Shown: one piece after another, positions 53,697-61,433 of the stretch | How the letters are laid out: every line of letters starts with the position of its first letter | Position numbering within the stretch: the first letter of the stretch is position 1 | NCBI GenBank assembly: GCA_963667675.1 | Contig: OY763929.1 | Span: forward strand, 1,984,001-2,048,000 | Direction of reading: 5' to 3' | Length of the DNA stretch: 64,000 nt | From: G963667675 sp963667675 | Lineage (GTDB): Bacteria > Chloroflexota > Dehalococcoidia > Lucifugimonadales > UBA3495 | Made by a program: the position numbers and the translations under genes | Notes under the pieces: model-generated | Seen by the model: only the letters and a program-made list of their open reading frames with translations | Told to the model about the DNA's origin: nothing | The model's database searches: none

Positions 53697-53927
53697 CTAG
53701 AGTTGCGTGAAGAGGGCGATTAAGCCGCCGACCGTGGTCACCCAAGCGCCTCCGATGAGCACCAGCATGGTGTTGCGGAAGGAGTTTATGTCCTCGCGGA
53801 GGGCGTCCTGGCCCCGGGCAAGCTCATTCAGCCGCTCATTCATGTCGCCGAGGCGTTCGTTGACCTGCTCGTAGGCGCCTTCTAGGCGGCTGAGGCGTTC
53901 TTCCGTTGAGGGTGTCTGGGTAGTCAT
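53697..53927 (-). CDS. Small coiled-coil protein with C-terminal membrane helix, copy d
   Basis: 76 residues, ATG 53927. It is the shortest complete member of the family: MTTQTPSTEERLSRLEGAYEQ, one NERLGDMNERLNELARG coil, and FRNTMLVLIGGAWVTTVGGLIAL as a single membrane helix. The coil has about 40 residues, lacking the hendecad expansion of copy b. It is encoded in the same order and direction (downstream of the FN3 gene, leftwards) as copies b and c relative to FN3 gene 1, supporting an inherited functional association. Confidence 0.75.
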   Translation of the reverse strand: MTTQTPSTEERLSRLEGAYEQVNERLGDMNERLNELARGQDALREDINSFRNTMLVLIGGAWVTTVGGLIALFTQL

Positions 53928-54261
53928 CGGATCACTCCACTGGATTGTACCACGCCGACGTCACGCCCACAATTTGCCCCCTCCTCCCCCACAACCACGT
54001 AGGGGCGCCCCTGGTGGGCGCCCTGGGGCAATGCGCCCAAACCCGTCATACCGGCGAAAGCCGGTATCCAGCCCCGCGCATCTCTGGATTGCGGCTCGGA
54101 GGCCGGCCCTTCGACGGCGCTCAGGGCGAACGGAAGGGGCTAAGACTTCTGGATTCCGGCTTCCGCCGCAGACGGGCATCCCCCTAACCCCCTTGCGCTC
54201 CGCGAAGGGGGGAAGAAACCATGTAGGGGCGGTTCGCGAACCGCCCCTACGGGATGCGCGG
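53928..54261. repeat. Palindromic repeat cluster between copy d and FN3 gene 2
   Basis: Holds GTAGGGGCGCCCCTGGTGGG (about 53999-54025), ATACCGGCGAAAGCCGGTAT (54048-54067), a GGCGCTCAGGGCGAACGG element, a truncated CCCCTTGCGCTCCGCGAAGGGG hairpin, and the perfect 28-bp palindrome at 54223-54250 just after the FN3 stop. No gene is present. Confidence 0.8.
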
Positions 54262-57200
54262 TCAGCTTGTGTTCGTCGTGAACGCCGCCGCCGTGGCCAG
54301 CAGGTTGCCGGATGAACACCCGCTATCGCTGTACGCCGTGTAGTTGTAAGTCGCGCCCGCCGCCAGCCCCGTGAGCGTCTCGGTGGCCGCGTGGACCGGG
54401 CCCTGGCACGTCGCGTGCGGCCCCGCGTCGGCCTTGTAGTACCACGTCCCCGGGTGGTTGGCGATGGCCAGCGCCGCTCCGGTCTGCGTCACGCCGGACG
54501 CGGTGAGCGACGGCGTCCCGGGCGGTCCGCCCAGCAGGGCGGCCGCCGTCACCTTCGAGTAGTGGCACCCGCTGGCCGAGTAGGCGGTGAAGACGTAGTA
54601 GGCCCCGTAGCCGCTCAGCGACGGGAGGCTGTCGATGTCGGTCTGGAGCGCCCCGCCGGTCACCGGCCCCAGGCAGCCGTCCGCGCCGTGCAGGACGATG
54701 TTGCCGGAGTGGGGCACGACGACGTTGGCGCGGTAGCGCCAGTCGGGGTCGTTCGCGCCCCAGTTGCCCAGGGTGAGCCGCGCCCCGCCTCCGCTTAGCT
54801 TGTTCGCGCTGAGCGTGGGCCGCATGGTGTCGGCGTCCACGCTGCCCATCGCGCGGGCGACGGAGCAGTCGGCGTCGCTGTAGGCCGTGAACGTGTAGGA
54901 CTTGGACGAGTTCCCGTTGCCGGGTACGAGGCCGCGGACGACGACGGACGAGCCGCCGCTCTTCGAGACGCCGCCGTAGTGGCAGTTGCTCGCGAAGGGC
55001 TGGCCGCTGGTATATGACGGGTTCATGGCGGTCTCGGCGTACCACCACGGCTGGCCGTGATGCCCCCCGTTCAGCGTGATTGTCGCCGTCGTCGCGCCCG
55101 GCTCCGACGCCGCCATGCTCACCGTGGTGAACGTAATTCCCGGCGCATTGGTCGAACGCAGGGAGTTCTGGGCGGCGCAGTTGCTGTTCCGGTACGCCCA
55201 GTAGGCGTACTGCGTGTTGGGCTGGAGTCCCGTCAGCGTGACCGTCGTGTCGCCGGCGTCCTTCTTGTGGCAGGTGTTGTCGCCGGACGGCTGGGTGCGC
55301 CGGTAGTACCACTCGCGCTGCGTCCAGCCTCCCAGCTCCAGCGTTGCGCTGTTGGCCGAGACGTGCGTGGCCGTCAGCGTCGCGTACGGCCCGATGAACT
55401 CGGCGTACCCGAGGTGGGGGCTGTCGTTGCAGCTCGACGTGCTGTGCATTTCGAACGTGAATTGTGAGAGCGGCCACAGGCGGATGTTGTTCGCGCTGCC
55501 CGTGTAGGGTTCGCAGCCGGCCAGGGTTGTGCCCTTCAGATAGTAGGTGGTCGCGCTCGGCCAGTGCGCGGGATTGGGGGTGAGCGTCACGCTCCCCGCG
55601 GTGAGATTGCTGACGTCCAGGTCCACCCGCAACGTGGTGAAGGTGATGCTGGCGGCCTCGTTCGCGCAGTTGGCGTCGCTGTACGCCCGGTAGGTGTATT
55701 CCGTGAGCGGCGTGAGGCCGCCGACGTGGGCGTCGTGATGCACGTTCAGGCGCGCCGAGCAGGCCGCCGCGTGCGGGCCGGTGTCCGCCTTGTAATGCCA
55801 GTTGTAAGTAATCTGCGAGATGTTGAAATCCAGGACGGCCGAGGTTGCGTGGAGGCGATCCACGGTGAGCGTGCCGGACTGGGCGGCCCCGCCGGACTGG
55901 GCAGTGACGGAGGACGATGACCCCTGCCCCGACGTATTCACCGTGGCCGCCACCTTCATCTTGACCGCTGCCGTCATGTCGAACCAGTTTCCGTAGAGCC
56001 CATCCCTGCCCTTGTCGGCGATCGACCAGCCGTTGTTGGACGGCTGCTTCGTCTCCGCTGCGGCCGTCAGGTCCACCTGGTAGTAGCTGGTGCCGGTCGA
56101 GTTGGGGGCTTTCATCAGCACGAAGTAGGTCGTGCTGGCCGACAGGTCGCAGCCGCTGCCGGAGCAGGTGTACGTGTAGACGCCGGCCGACGACGGGCTG
56201 CTGGCGCCGCTCAGCGTGGCCAGCGTCGTCGTCGTGTTCGGATTCGACCCCGACGCCGCGTGCAGCGTCACCACCAGGTCGGTCGGGCTCCCAATCTTAT
56301 TGTCGAACCGGATGTCGATGCTCGACAGCGTGTAGCCGCCCGTGTTCGAGCCGGTGGTGAAGGCCTGCGCGCCCTGTTGCTGCGTGGAATTGTAATTGCC
56401 CACTTGGTAGCTCTGGAACAGAGCCCCGTCCAGCGTGCTGACCGATACGCCAGACGTGGTGAAGGCGCTGGCTGTTGCCAGCAGATTGGCTGTAGTACAG
56501 CCGCTATCGCTGTACGCGGAATAGGTGTACGACGTGCCCGGCGTCAGGCCGGTCAGCGTCTTCGTGCTGGTGTTGGCCGCCACTGGGCCCTGGCAGGTGG
56601 TATGCGGCCCCGTGGTCGCCTTGTAATACCACGTCCCGGTGTGGTGCGCCATCGTCAGCGTCGCGCCGGTTGAGGTGATGCTGGACGCGGTGAGGGAGGG
56701 GTTGAACTCGAAGTCGGCGCGGAAGATGTGCCAGTCGCTCCAGGAATTCCAGCTCTGTCCGGAATTTTTGAAGTGGCTGTATCCGATGTTCCAGCCGTTG
56801 TCGGATGGATGATTGGTCTCGATGAGGGCATCGGCTGCGTAGCGCCATTCGTATTGGCTGTTGCCCGAGTAACTCGCCACCACAAAGTAGGTGGCGCCGG
56901 GGTCGAGTTCGCAGCCCGAGCCGGAACAGGTAAAGATGGTGTCGGTGAACGAAGTGGAGGTCGGGGCTGTCCCGGTGAGCGTTGCCTTCGTTGTCGAGGA
57001 CGGGTAGCTGGTGTTGTTATCGTACGGGCTTGACCCGTCCATACTGTGGAGCGTAATCGCCAGGTTGCTGGGCGTGGGACTACCGCTCTTCCTCATAGAG
57101 ATGGTGACGCTCGTGAGGGTGTAGCCGCCGGCGTTGGAGCCGGTGGTGAAGGCGACCCCCTGTTTCGTGGCGGAGTTGATGGCCGAACCGGTGAGCGAGA

Positions 57201-58776
57201 CGGTTTGGAGGTTGGTGACGTGCGGCGGCGGGAGGGTAGTGAAGGACGCGGCGGTGGCCAGAAGGTTGGCCGCGGCGCAGCCCGTAGCGCTGTACGCCTT
57301 GTAGACGTAGGTCGTTTCATCCGTCAACCCGGTCAGCGACTCCGCGCTAGTGCCGGCGGCGACAGGCCCCTGACAGGTGGAGTCCGGCCCCACGTCGGCC
57401 TGGTACCACCATTGGGCCGTGTGGTTGGCGATGGTGAGGGTTGCCGTGGTTCTGGTGATCGCGCTCGTGGTGAGGGTGGGCGGCGGCGCGGCGGTTGTGA
57501 AGGCGCTCGCCGTGGCGATGGCTGTGTTGCACACCCAGTTGCTGTACGCCGTGTAGGTGTACTGTGTGCTCGGCGTCAGGCCGCTCAGGTTGACGCTGCT
57601 TCCGGCAACGGCGATGTTCGAGCAGGTCGCGTGCGGCCCCGTGTCGGCCTTGTACCACCACTGCCATCCATGGTTGGAGAGAGTCAGCGTGGCGGTGTTG
57701 TGGGTGACGCTGCCCGCGGAGAGCGAAGGGGAAGGCGGCGGGCTGGGCGTGTAGGGCCCCGACGACGCGGAGTAGCTGATGGGGCCATAGTTGGACCAGC
57801 GGTCCTCCGACCCCTTGCCGGCGCGCACGGCGATGGTGTACGTGGAGCCGTTGTTCACGTTGATGGTGATGCTGGTGGAGGTCTCGCTGTAGGAGACGAG
57901 TTGATAGGTTGTCCCAAAGTCGGTTGAGTACTCGATGCGGTACCTGGTGGCGCCGCTGACCGCGGCCCAGGTGGCGGTCAGCGTTCCGTTGCCGCGGGTC
58001 ACGGAGACCCAGTCGGGGCCGGGGAGCATATTGGACGGCAGCGCATTCGGGATGGGGGGCGACTCGGGGGAGTTGGTCCAGCCGCTCCATCCGTTGGCGT
58101 TGCCGGCGCGCACGCCCACGTAGTAGGTGTTGCCGTTCCAGATTTCGAAGGTGATGCTGTTGGATGTATGCTCGGAGGCAAGGGTCTTCCAGACGCGCCC
58201 TTTGTCGGCGGTGTAGTTCACCTGGTACTTGGTCGCGCCGGAGACGGCGGGCCAGGACGCGGTGAGCGTGCCCTTGCCGCGGAATCCTACGCCGGTGCGC
58301 TCCAAGGTGATGCTGCTCGGCGCGTCCGGCGGATTGGATTGCGCCACCGCGTCGGTCTTGCAGGCGTGGCCTGCAGGGCACTCCACGTTGGCAAGCGCCG
58401 ACTGCGTCCACGCGCTGCCGCTCTTGCCGTTGTGGGCCTGGACGGCGACGTAGTAGGGGAGGGCGTCGTTGACGCCGGTGATGGTCGCGGAGGTCCCCTG
58501 TACGCGGGAGGGGCCGTCCTCCCACGTCCGGCCGCCGTCGTCCGTGTAGCGGACGTTGTAGTAGACGACCTCCTTCTCGACGACTCTCCAGGAGACGTTG
58601 AGGACGCCATAGCCGAATGTGCCCCGGGTGACGGTGACGTTGCCCGGCGCGGCGGGGGCCTCCGATGCCGCCGTGGAGGAGGCGGAGACCGCAATCGCGG
58701 CCAGCACGGCCGCCGCCGCCATGACCAGGATATACCACCGGAGCATCCCTCTGCCAAGTTGCCGCAAAGCAGTCAT
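54262..58776 (-). CDS. Very large secreted FN3-type repeat protein, intact paralogue
   Basis: 1504 residues, start ATG 58776 after GGGGGG. Signal peptide MLRWYILVMAAAAVLAAIAV (residues 11-30) resembles that of the island-1 protein. N-terminal FN3 domains (PGNVTVTRGTFGYGVLNVSW; SITLERTGVGFRGKGTLTAS; WVSVTRGNGTLTATWAAVSG) are followed by 8 or so Cys-paired modules (for example ATLTLSNHGWQWWYKADTGP, YTYTAYSNWVC) and two lectin-like modules (FTTGSNTGGYTLSSIDIRFD...). It ends AAAFTTNTS with no anchor. Secreted adhesin or matrix protein with disulfide-stabilised repeats is the best guess. No homopolymer tract, so constitutively in frame. It shares its upstream AT-rich control region with FN3 gene 1. 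Confidence 0.8.
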   Translation of the reverse strand: MTALRQLGRGMLRWYILVMAAAAVLAAIAVSASSTAASEAPAAPGNVTVTRGTFGYGVLNVSWRVVEKEVVYYNVRYTDDGGRTWEDGPSRVQGTSATITGVNDALPYYVAVQAHNGKSGSAWTQSALANVECPAGHACKTDAVAQSNPPDAPSSITLERTGVGFRGKGTLTASWPAVSGATKYQVNYTADKGRVWKTLASEHTSNSITFEIWNGNTYYVGVRAGNANGWSGWTNSPESPPIPNALPSNMLPGPDWVSVTRGNGTLTATWAAVSGATRYRIEYSTDFGTTYQLVSYSETSTSITINVNNGSTYTIAVRAGKGSEDRWSNYGPISYSASSGPYTPSPPPSPSLSAGSVTHNTATLTLSNHGWQWWYKADTGPHATCSNIAVAGSSVNLSGLTPSTQYTYTAYSNWVCNTAIATASAFTTAAPPPTLTTSAITRTTATLTIANHTAQWWYQADVGPDSTCQGPVAAGTSAESLTGLTDETTYVYKAYSATGCAAANLLATAASFTTLPPPHVTNLQTVSLTGSAINSATKQGVAFTTGSNAGGYTLTSVTISMRKSGSPTPSNLAITLHSMDGSSPYDNNTSYPSSTTKATLTGTAPTSTSFTDTIFTCSGSGCELDPGATYFVVASYSGNSQYEWRYAADALIETNHPSDNGWNIGYSHFKNSGQSWNSWSDWHIFRADFEFNPSLTASSITSTGATLTMAHHTGTWYYKATTGPHTTCQGPVAANTSTKTLTGLTPGTSYTYSAYSDSGCTTANLLATASAFTTSGVSVSTLDGALFQSYQVGNYNSTQQQGAQAFTTGSNTGGYTLSSIDIRFDNKIGSPTDLVVTLHAASGSNPNTTTTLATLSGASSPSSAGVYTYTCSGSGCDLSASTTYFVLMKAPNSTGTSYYQVDLTAAAETKQPSNNGWSIADKGRDGLYGNWFDMTAAVKMKVAATVNTSGQGSSSSVTAQSGGAAQSGTLTVDRLHATSAVLDFNISQITYNWHYKADTGPHAAACSARLNVHHDAHVGGLTPLTEYTYRAYSDANCANEAASITFTTLRVDLDVSNLTAGSVTLTPNPAHWPSATTYYLKGTTLAGCEPYTGSANNIRLWPLSQFTFEMHSTSSCNDSPHLGYAEFIGPYATLTATHVSANSATLELGGWTQREWYYRRTQPSGDNTCHKKDAGDTTVTLTGLQPNTQYAYWAYRNSNCAAQNSLRSTNAPGITFTTVSMAASEPGATTATITLNGGHHGQPWWYAETAMNPSYTSGQPFASNCHYGGVSKSGGSSVVVRGLVPGNGNSSKSYTFTAYSDADCSVARAMGSVDADTMRPTLSANKLSGGGARLTLGNWGANDPDWRYRANVVVPHSGNIVLHGADGCLGPVTGGALQTDIDSLPSLSGYGAYYVFTAYSASGCHYSKVTAAALLGGPPGTPSLTASGVTQTGAALAIANHPGTWYYKADAGPHATCQGPVHAATETLTGLAAGATYNYTAYSDSGCSSGNLLATAAAFTTNTS

Positions 58777-58859
58777 GTCGCCCCCCTTTCTGAAGGCTCT
58801 GAAGACGAACCAGTCAATTTTCCCGAGTCAACATTTACTCAATTGACACTTACATTTAA

Positions 58860-58985
58860 TAGATTATACACCATTCAGCGCAATATAAGGATGGTATATA
58901 GCTATAATCTCATGTGACTGCAATAATTTTATCTGGTTATGCGCTGTTTAAGTAATACGTTAGCGATATATAGCTATAAAGTCAT
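58860..58985 (-). promoter_or_regulatory. AT-rich promoter/operator region of FN3 gene 2
   Basis: Read leftwards: two CTTTATAGCTATATA-type motifs (58963-58981 and, in variant form, 58893-58911; 70 bp apart) and a TATAAT box (58863-58868) about 85 bp before the start codon. It aligns almost base for base with 33995-34140. Confidence 0.65.
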
Positions 58986-58997
58986 CACCCCATCACA

Positions 58998-59352
58998 CCC
59001 GCCGTAGGGGCGCCCCTGGTGGGCGCCCTGGGGCAATGCGCCCAAACCCGTCATACCGGCGAAAGCCGGTATCCAGCCCCGCGCATCTCTGGATACCGGC
59101 TCGGAGGCCGGAATGACGGGCTGATGGCATGGGCGCGAGATTCCCGCCTGCGCGGGAATGACGGGTTTGGGGGCGTGGCATGGGCGCGAGATTCCCGCCT
59201 GCGCGGGAATGACATTTGGGGTGCGGGATGATGGTTGGGGGCGGCATGACGGGTACGCAACCCGTCACCCCCGCGCAGGCGGGGGTCTGAGAGGGAACGG
59301 TGCGGGTTGGGGGCTTGGGCTTGAGATTTCTCGGCTGCGCTCGAAATGACGG
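58998..59352 (+). repeat. Long composite direct repeat, left copy
   Basis: Contains, in order, GTAGGGGCGCCCCTGGTGGG, ATACCGGCGAAAGCCGGTAT (59053-59072), GGATACCGGCTCGGAGGCCG, two ATTCCCGCCTGCGCGGGAAT palindromes (59140-59159, 59191-59210; 51 bp apart), GATGATGGTTGGGGGCGGCA, CCCGCGCAGGCGGGGGTCTG and TTTCTCGGCTGCGCTCGAAA. The same order recurs at 60548-60955. Confidence 0.85.
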
Positions 59353-59702
59353 GTTGGGGGCGGAACCGACTGCACCCGCAACCATCCCCACCGCCCCGCT
59401 CACCCTGAGCTTGTCGAAGGGCTCACCACGGACGTACCGCCACACCAGGCGTAGGGGCGCCCCTTCGACGGCGCTCAGGGTGAACGGGTTGAGGGGAGTC
59501 ACCGCGGACGGACCGTCACATCAGGCGTAGGGGCGTCCCTTGTGGGCGCCCTGGGGGGATGCCCTCCCCTACAACCACGTAGTAGGGGCGGTTCGCGAAC
59601 CGCCCCTACGTATGTCCGAATCACCGCCCGCTCAGAGCCCGCCCCGTACTTGATACGGGGGTGAACCTGTCGAACCACCCCTTGCCCGCCTGCATCCCGC
59701 CC
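59353..59702. repeat. Repeat-filled gap before the vapC remnant
   Basis: Holds CACCCTGAGCTTGTCGAAGG, two GCGTAGGGGCG elements (about 59452 and 59527) and the perfect 28-bp palindrome at 59582-59609. No gene is evident. Confidence 0.75.
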
Positions 59703-60095
59703 TCACACGGACATGATGTTCAGGTCCTGGAGCCGGTCGAAGTGCCTGCGGTTGTTCGTGAGAAGGGTAAGGTTGTGCCGTATTGCCGTGGCGCCAATGA
59801 GTAAGTCCAAGTCGCTGATGAGAGCGCCGGAGGTCCGCAAACGCCCGCGTTCCCGGGCGAATATACGGCATACGGACTCGTCTAGCGTCAAGACCTCTAC
59901 GGAGGCCAGGAAGCGCCCTAGCATCTCCTCATCGCGCTGGGGGTCCGAGGCCCACTACATACCTTCGTACAACTCCGCCAGCGATATGATGCTCAGGGCA
60001 AGCCCGTACTGCGCCAACTCCTCAAGCCTGCGAACAACACGGTCAACCTGGTGCAAGTGGTCGATAGCCCAATCCGTGTCGATCAGGTAGAGCAT
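59703..60095 (-). pseudogene. vapC: VapC-type PIN-domain toxin interrupted by an in-frame TAG
   Basis: From ATG 60095 the frame gives MLYLIDTDWAID... and LSIISLAELYEGM, then TAG at codon 47 (59955-59957), and continues in the same frame with WASDPQRDEEMLGRFL to the stop at 59703. Full length would be 130 residues, normal for VapC. PIN acidic residues are visible as Asp6, Glu41 or Glu44, and the Asp of SDLDLLIGA, with TLLTNNRRHFDRL closing the fold. An antitoxin gene lies 7 bp upstream. A single Tyr-to-stop change is the likely lesion, so the toxin is probably inactive unless the stop is read through. Confidence 0.8.
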
Positions 60096-60102
60096 GTTGC
60101 CA

Positions 60103-60339
60103 TTACAAGTTCACGGGCTCCCTGGAGCCGCCATCGCGGGCCTCGTAGATCATTCGCTTGAGCTCCTCCGGGTCGCGGCTGCCTTTCCAACCCCCCTCGG
60201 ACGCTCGGAGCGCATCAATCCTACTATCGACTGAGGCCGCTCCCTCCACTGACACCATCACCTCCGCGCCCTCCTTCAAGTCGAGGGGCTCCAGAGGCGT
60301 GAGGACGCCGTTCTCGTACTTTGCACGCACTGCGGTCAT
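60103..60339 (-). CDS. Antitoxin of the DUF104/AF2212-like family
   Basis: 78 residues from ATG 60339, preceded by GAGGAACGC; the frame is open upstream to 60441 but that part overlaps repeat sequence and lacks a ribosome site. It begins AVRAKYENGVLTPLEPLDLKEGAEVMVSVE, the beta-barrel DNA-binding motif of AF2212-like antitoxins, followed by a helical tail (PEELKRMIYEARDGG) that would wrap the PIN toxin. It is intact although its partner is broken, as expected when a toxin is lost first. Confidence 0.85.
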   Translation of the reverse strand: MTAVRAKYENGVLTPLEPLDLKEGAEVMVSVEGAASVDSRIDALRASEGGWKGSRDPEELKRMIYEARDGGSREPVNL

Positions 60340-60547
60340 TTGCGTTCCTCCGCCCACGGCGCTTTCATCGTGCCGACTCGTCTGCTTTCGGGCCATTATA
60401 GCCCATTGCGCGCCGGCCAAGAAGAAACCCGCCCCCCACAACCCCGTAGGGGCGGTTCGCGAACCGCCCCTACTGCACCCGCAACCATCCCCACCGCCCC
60501 GTTCACCCTGAACTTGTCGAAGGGCTCACCACGAACGTACCGTCACA

Positions 60548-60955
60548 CCGGGTGTAGGGGCGCCCCTGGTGGGCGCCCTGGACGATGCCCCCAAACCCGT
60601 CATACCGGCGAAAGCCGGTATCCAGCCCCCGCGCATCCCTGGATACCGGCTCGGAGGCCGGAATGACGGGCTGATGACGAGGGTTTTAGATTCCCGCCTG
60701 CGCGGGAATGACGGGTTTGGGGGCGTGGCATGGGCGCGAGATTCCCGCCTGCGCGAGAATGACGGGTTTGGGGGCGTGGCATGGGCGCGAGATTCCCGCC
60801 TGCGCGGGAATGACGGGTTTGGGGTGCGGGATGATGGTTGGGGGCGGCATGACGGGTACGCAACCCGTCACCCCCGCGCAGGCGGGGGTCTGAGAGGGAA
60901 TGGTGCGGTTTGGTGGGCTTGGGCTTGAGATTTCTCGGCTGCGCTCGAAATGACA
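60548..60955 (+). repeat. Long composite direct repeat, right copy
   Basis: Same elements in the same order as 58998-59352, but with three ATTCCCGCCTGCGCGGGAAT palindromes (60690-60709, 60741-60760 with one change, 60792-60811; 51-bp period). It closes the toxin-antitoxin segment. A further 28-bp palindrome lies at 60446-60473. 60956-61165 holds no gene. Confidence 0.85.
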
Positions 60956-61165
60956 GAGGCACAGGGCGGCATCGTCGGGTTGGGAAGGTGGCAACCGCTG
61001 AGATAGTATTGCCGGTCTAAAAGGCCAGGGCTGAGCAGGTATGGGGCGTTATGTCAAGTATGGCCCCATCCCATTTTACTGACAGAGGCCGCTTGCTTAA
61101 TCCCTGCTTGGTTTCTATGCTCAAAGGGTTGGACACAACCGTGGTGACGAACCAAGGAGCAAATA

Positions 61166-61390
61166 GTGACCTCGGAAACGATAATAATAGGGACTCTTCA
61201 GGCGGTGGCATCCGCGGCCCTGGCGATAGGGGCCATCCTGCTGAAGGTAATCCGGGACGACCAGAAGGAACTGCGGGACACGCTGGCCTCCCACGTGGAG
61301 GAGAGCCGGCCGGTAATCGAAATGGTCATCCGCCACGACGAGCGGCTGAACCGGCTGAGGAGGATTAAGCGATGGGTGCGGCGGGGATAG
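61166..61390 (+). CDS. Small membrane protein with C-terminal coiled coil
   Basis: 74 residues from GTG 61166, seven bases after AAGGAGC. An N-terminal hydrophobic helix (IIIGTLQAVASAALAIGAILL) is followed by a charged coil (VIRDDQKELRDTLASHVEES) and a strongly basic end (RLRRIKRWVRRG). The order is opposite to the island coiled-coil proteins (helix first, coil second), so it is not the same family, though phage-holin-like or scaffold roles are possible. Not otherwise recognised. Confidence 0.6.
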   Translation: MTSETIIIGTLQAVASAALAIGAILLKVIRDDQKELRDTLASHVEESRPVIEMVIRHDERLNRLRRIKRWVRRG

Positions 61391-61433
61391 AGTAAGTCCT
61401 TGGTGAAGCCGGACAGTCCTGGAGTGAAAACTT

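Noticed and set aside
59138..59215. Regularly spaced ATTCCCGCC...GGGAAT palindromes resembling a CRISPR array (also 60688-60815)
   Set aside because: The sequence between palindromes is identical in each copy (51-bp period), so there are no unique spacers, and no cas gene is in the window. It is a tandem repeat.
59955..59957. TAG in vapC as a possible pyrrolysine codon
   Set aside because: No pyrrolysine context or known PIN toxin uses one, and the codon replaces a Tyr-like position. A nonsense mutation is simpler.
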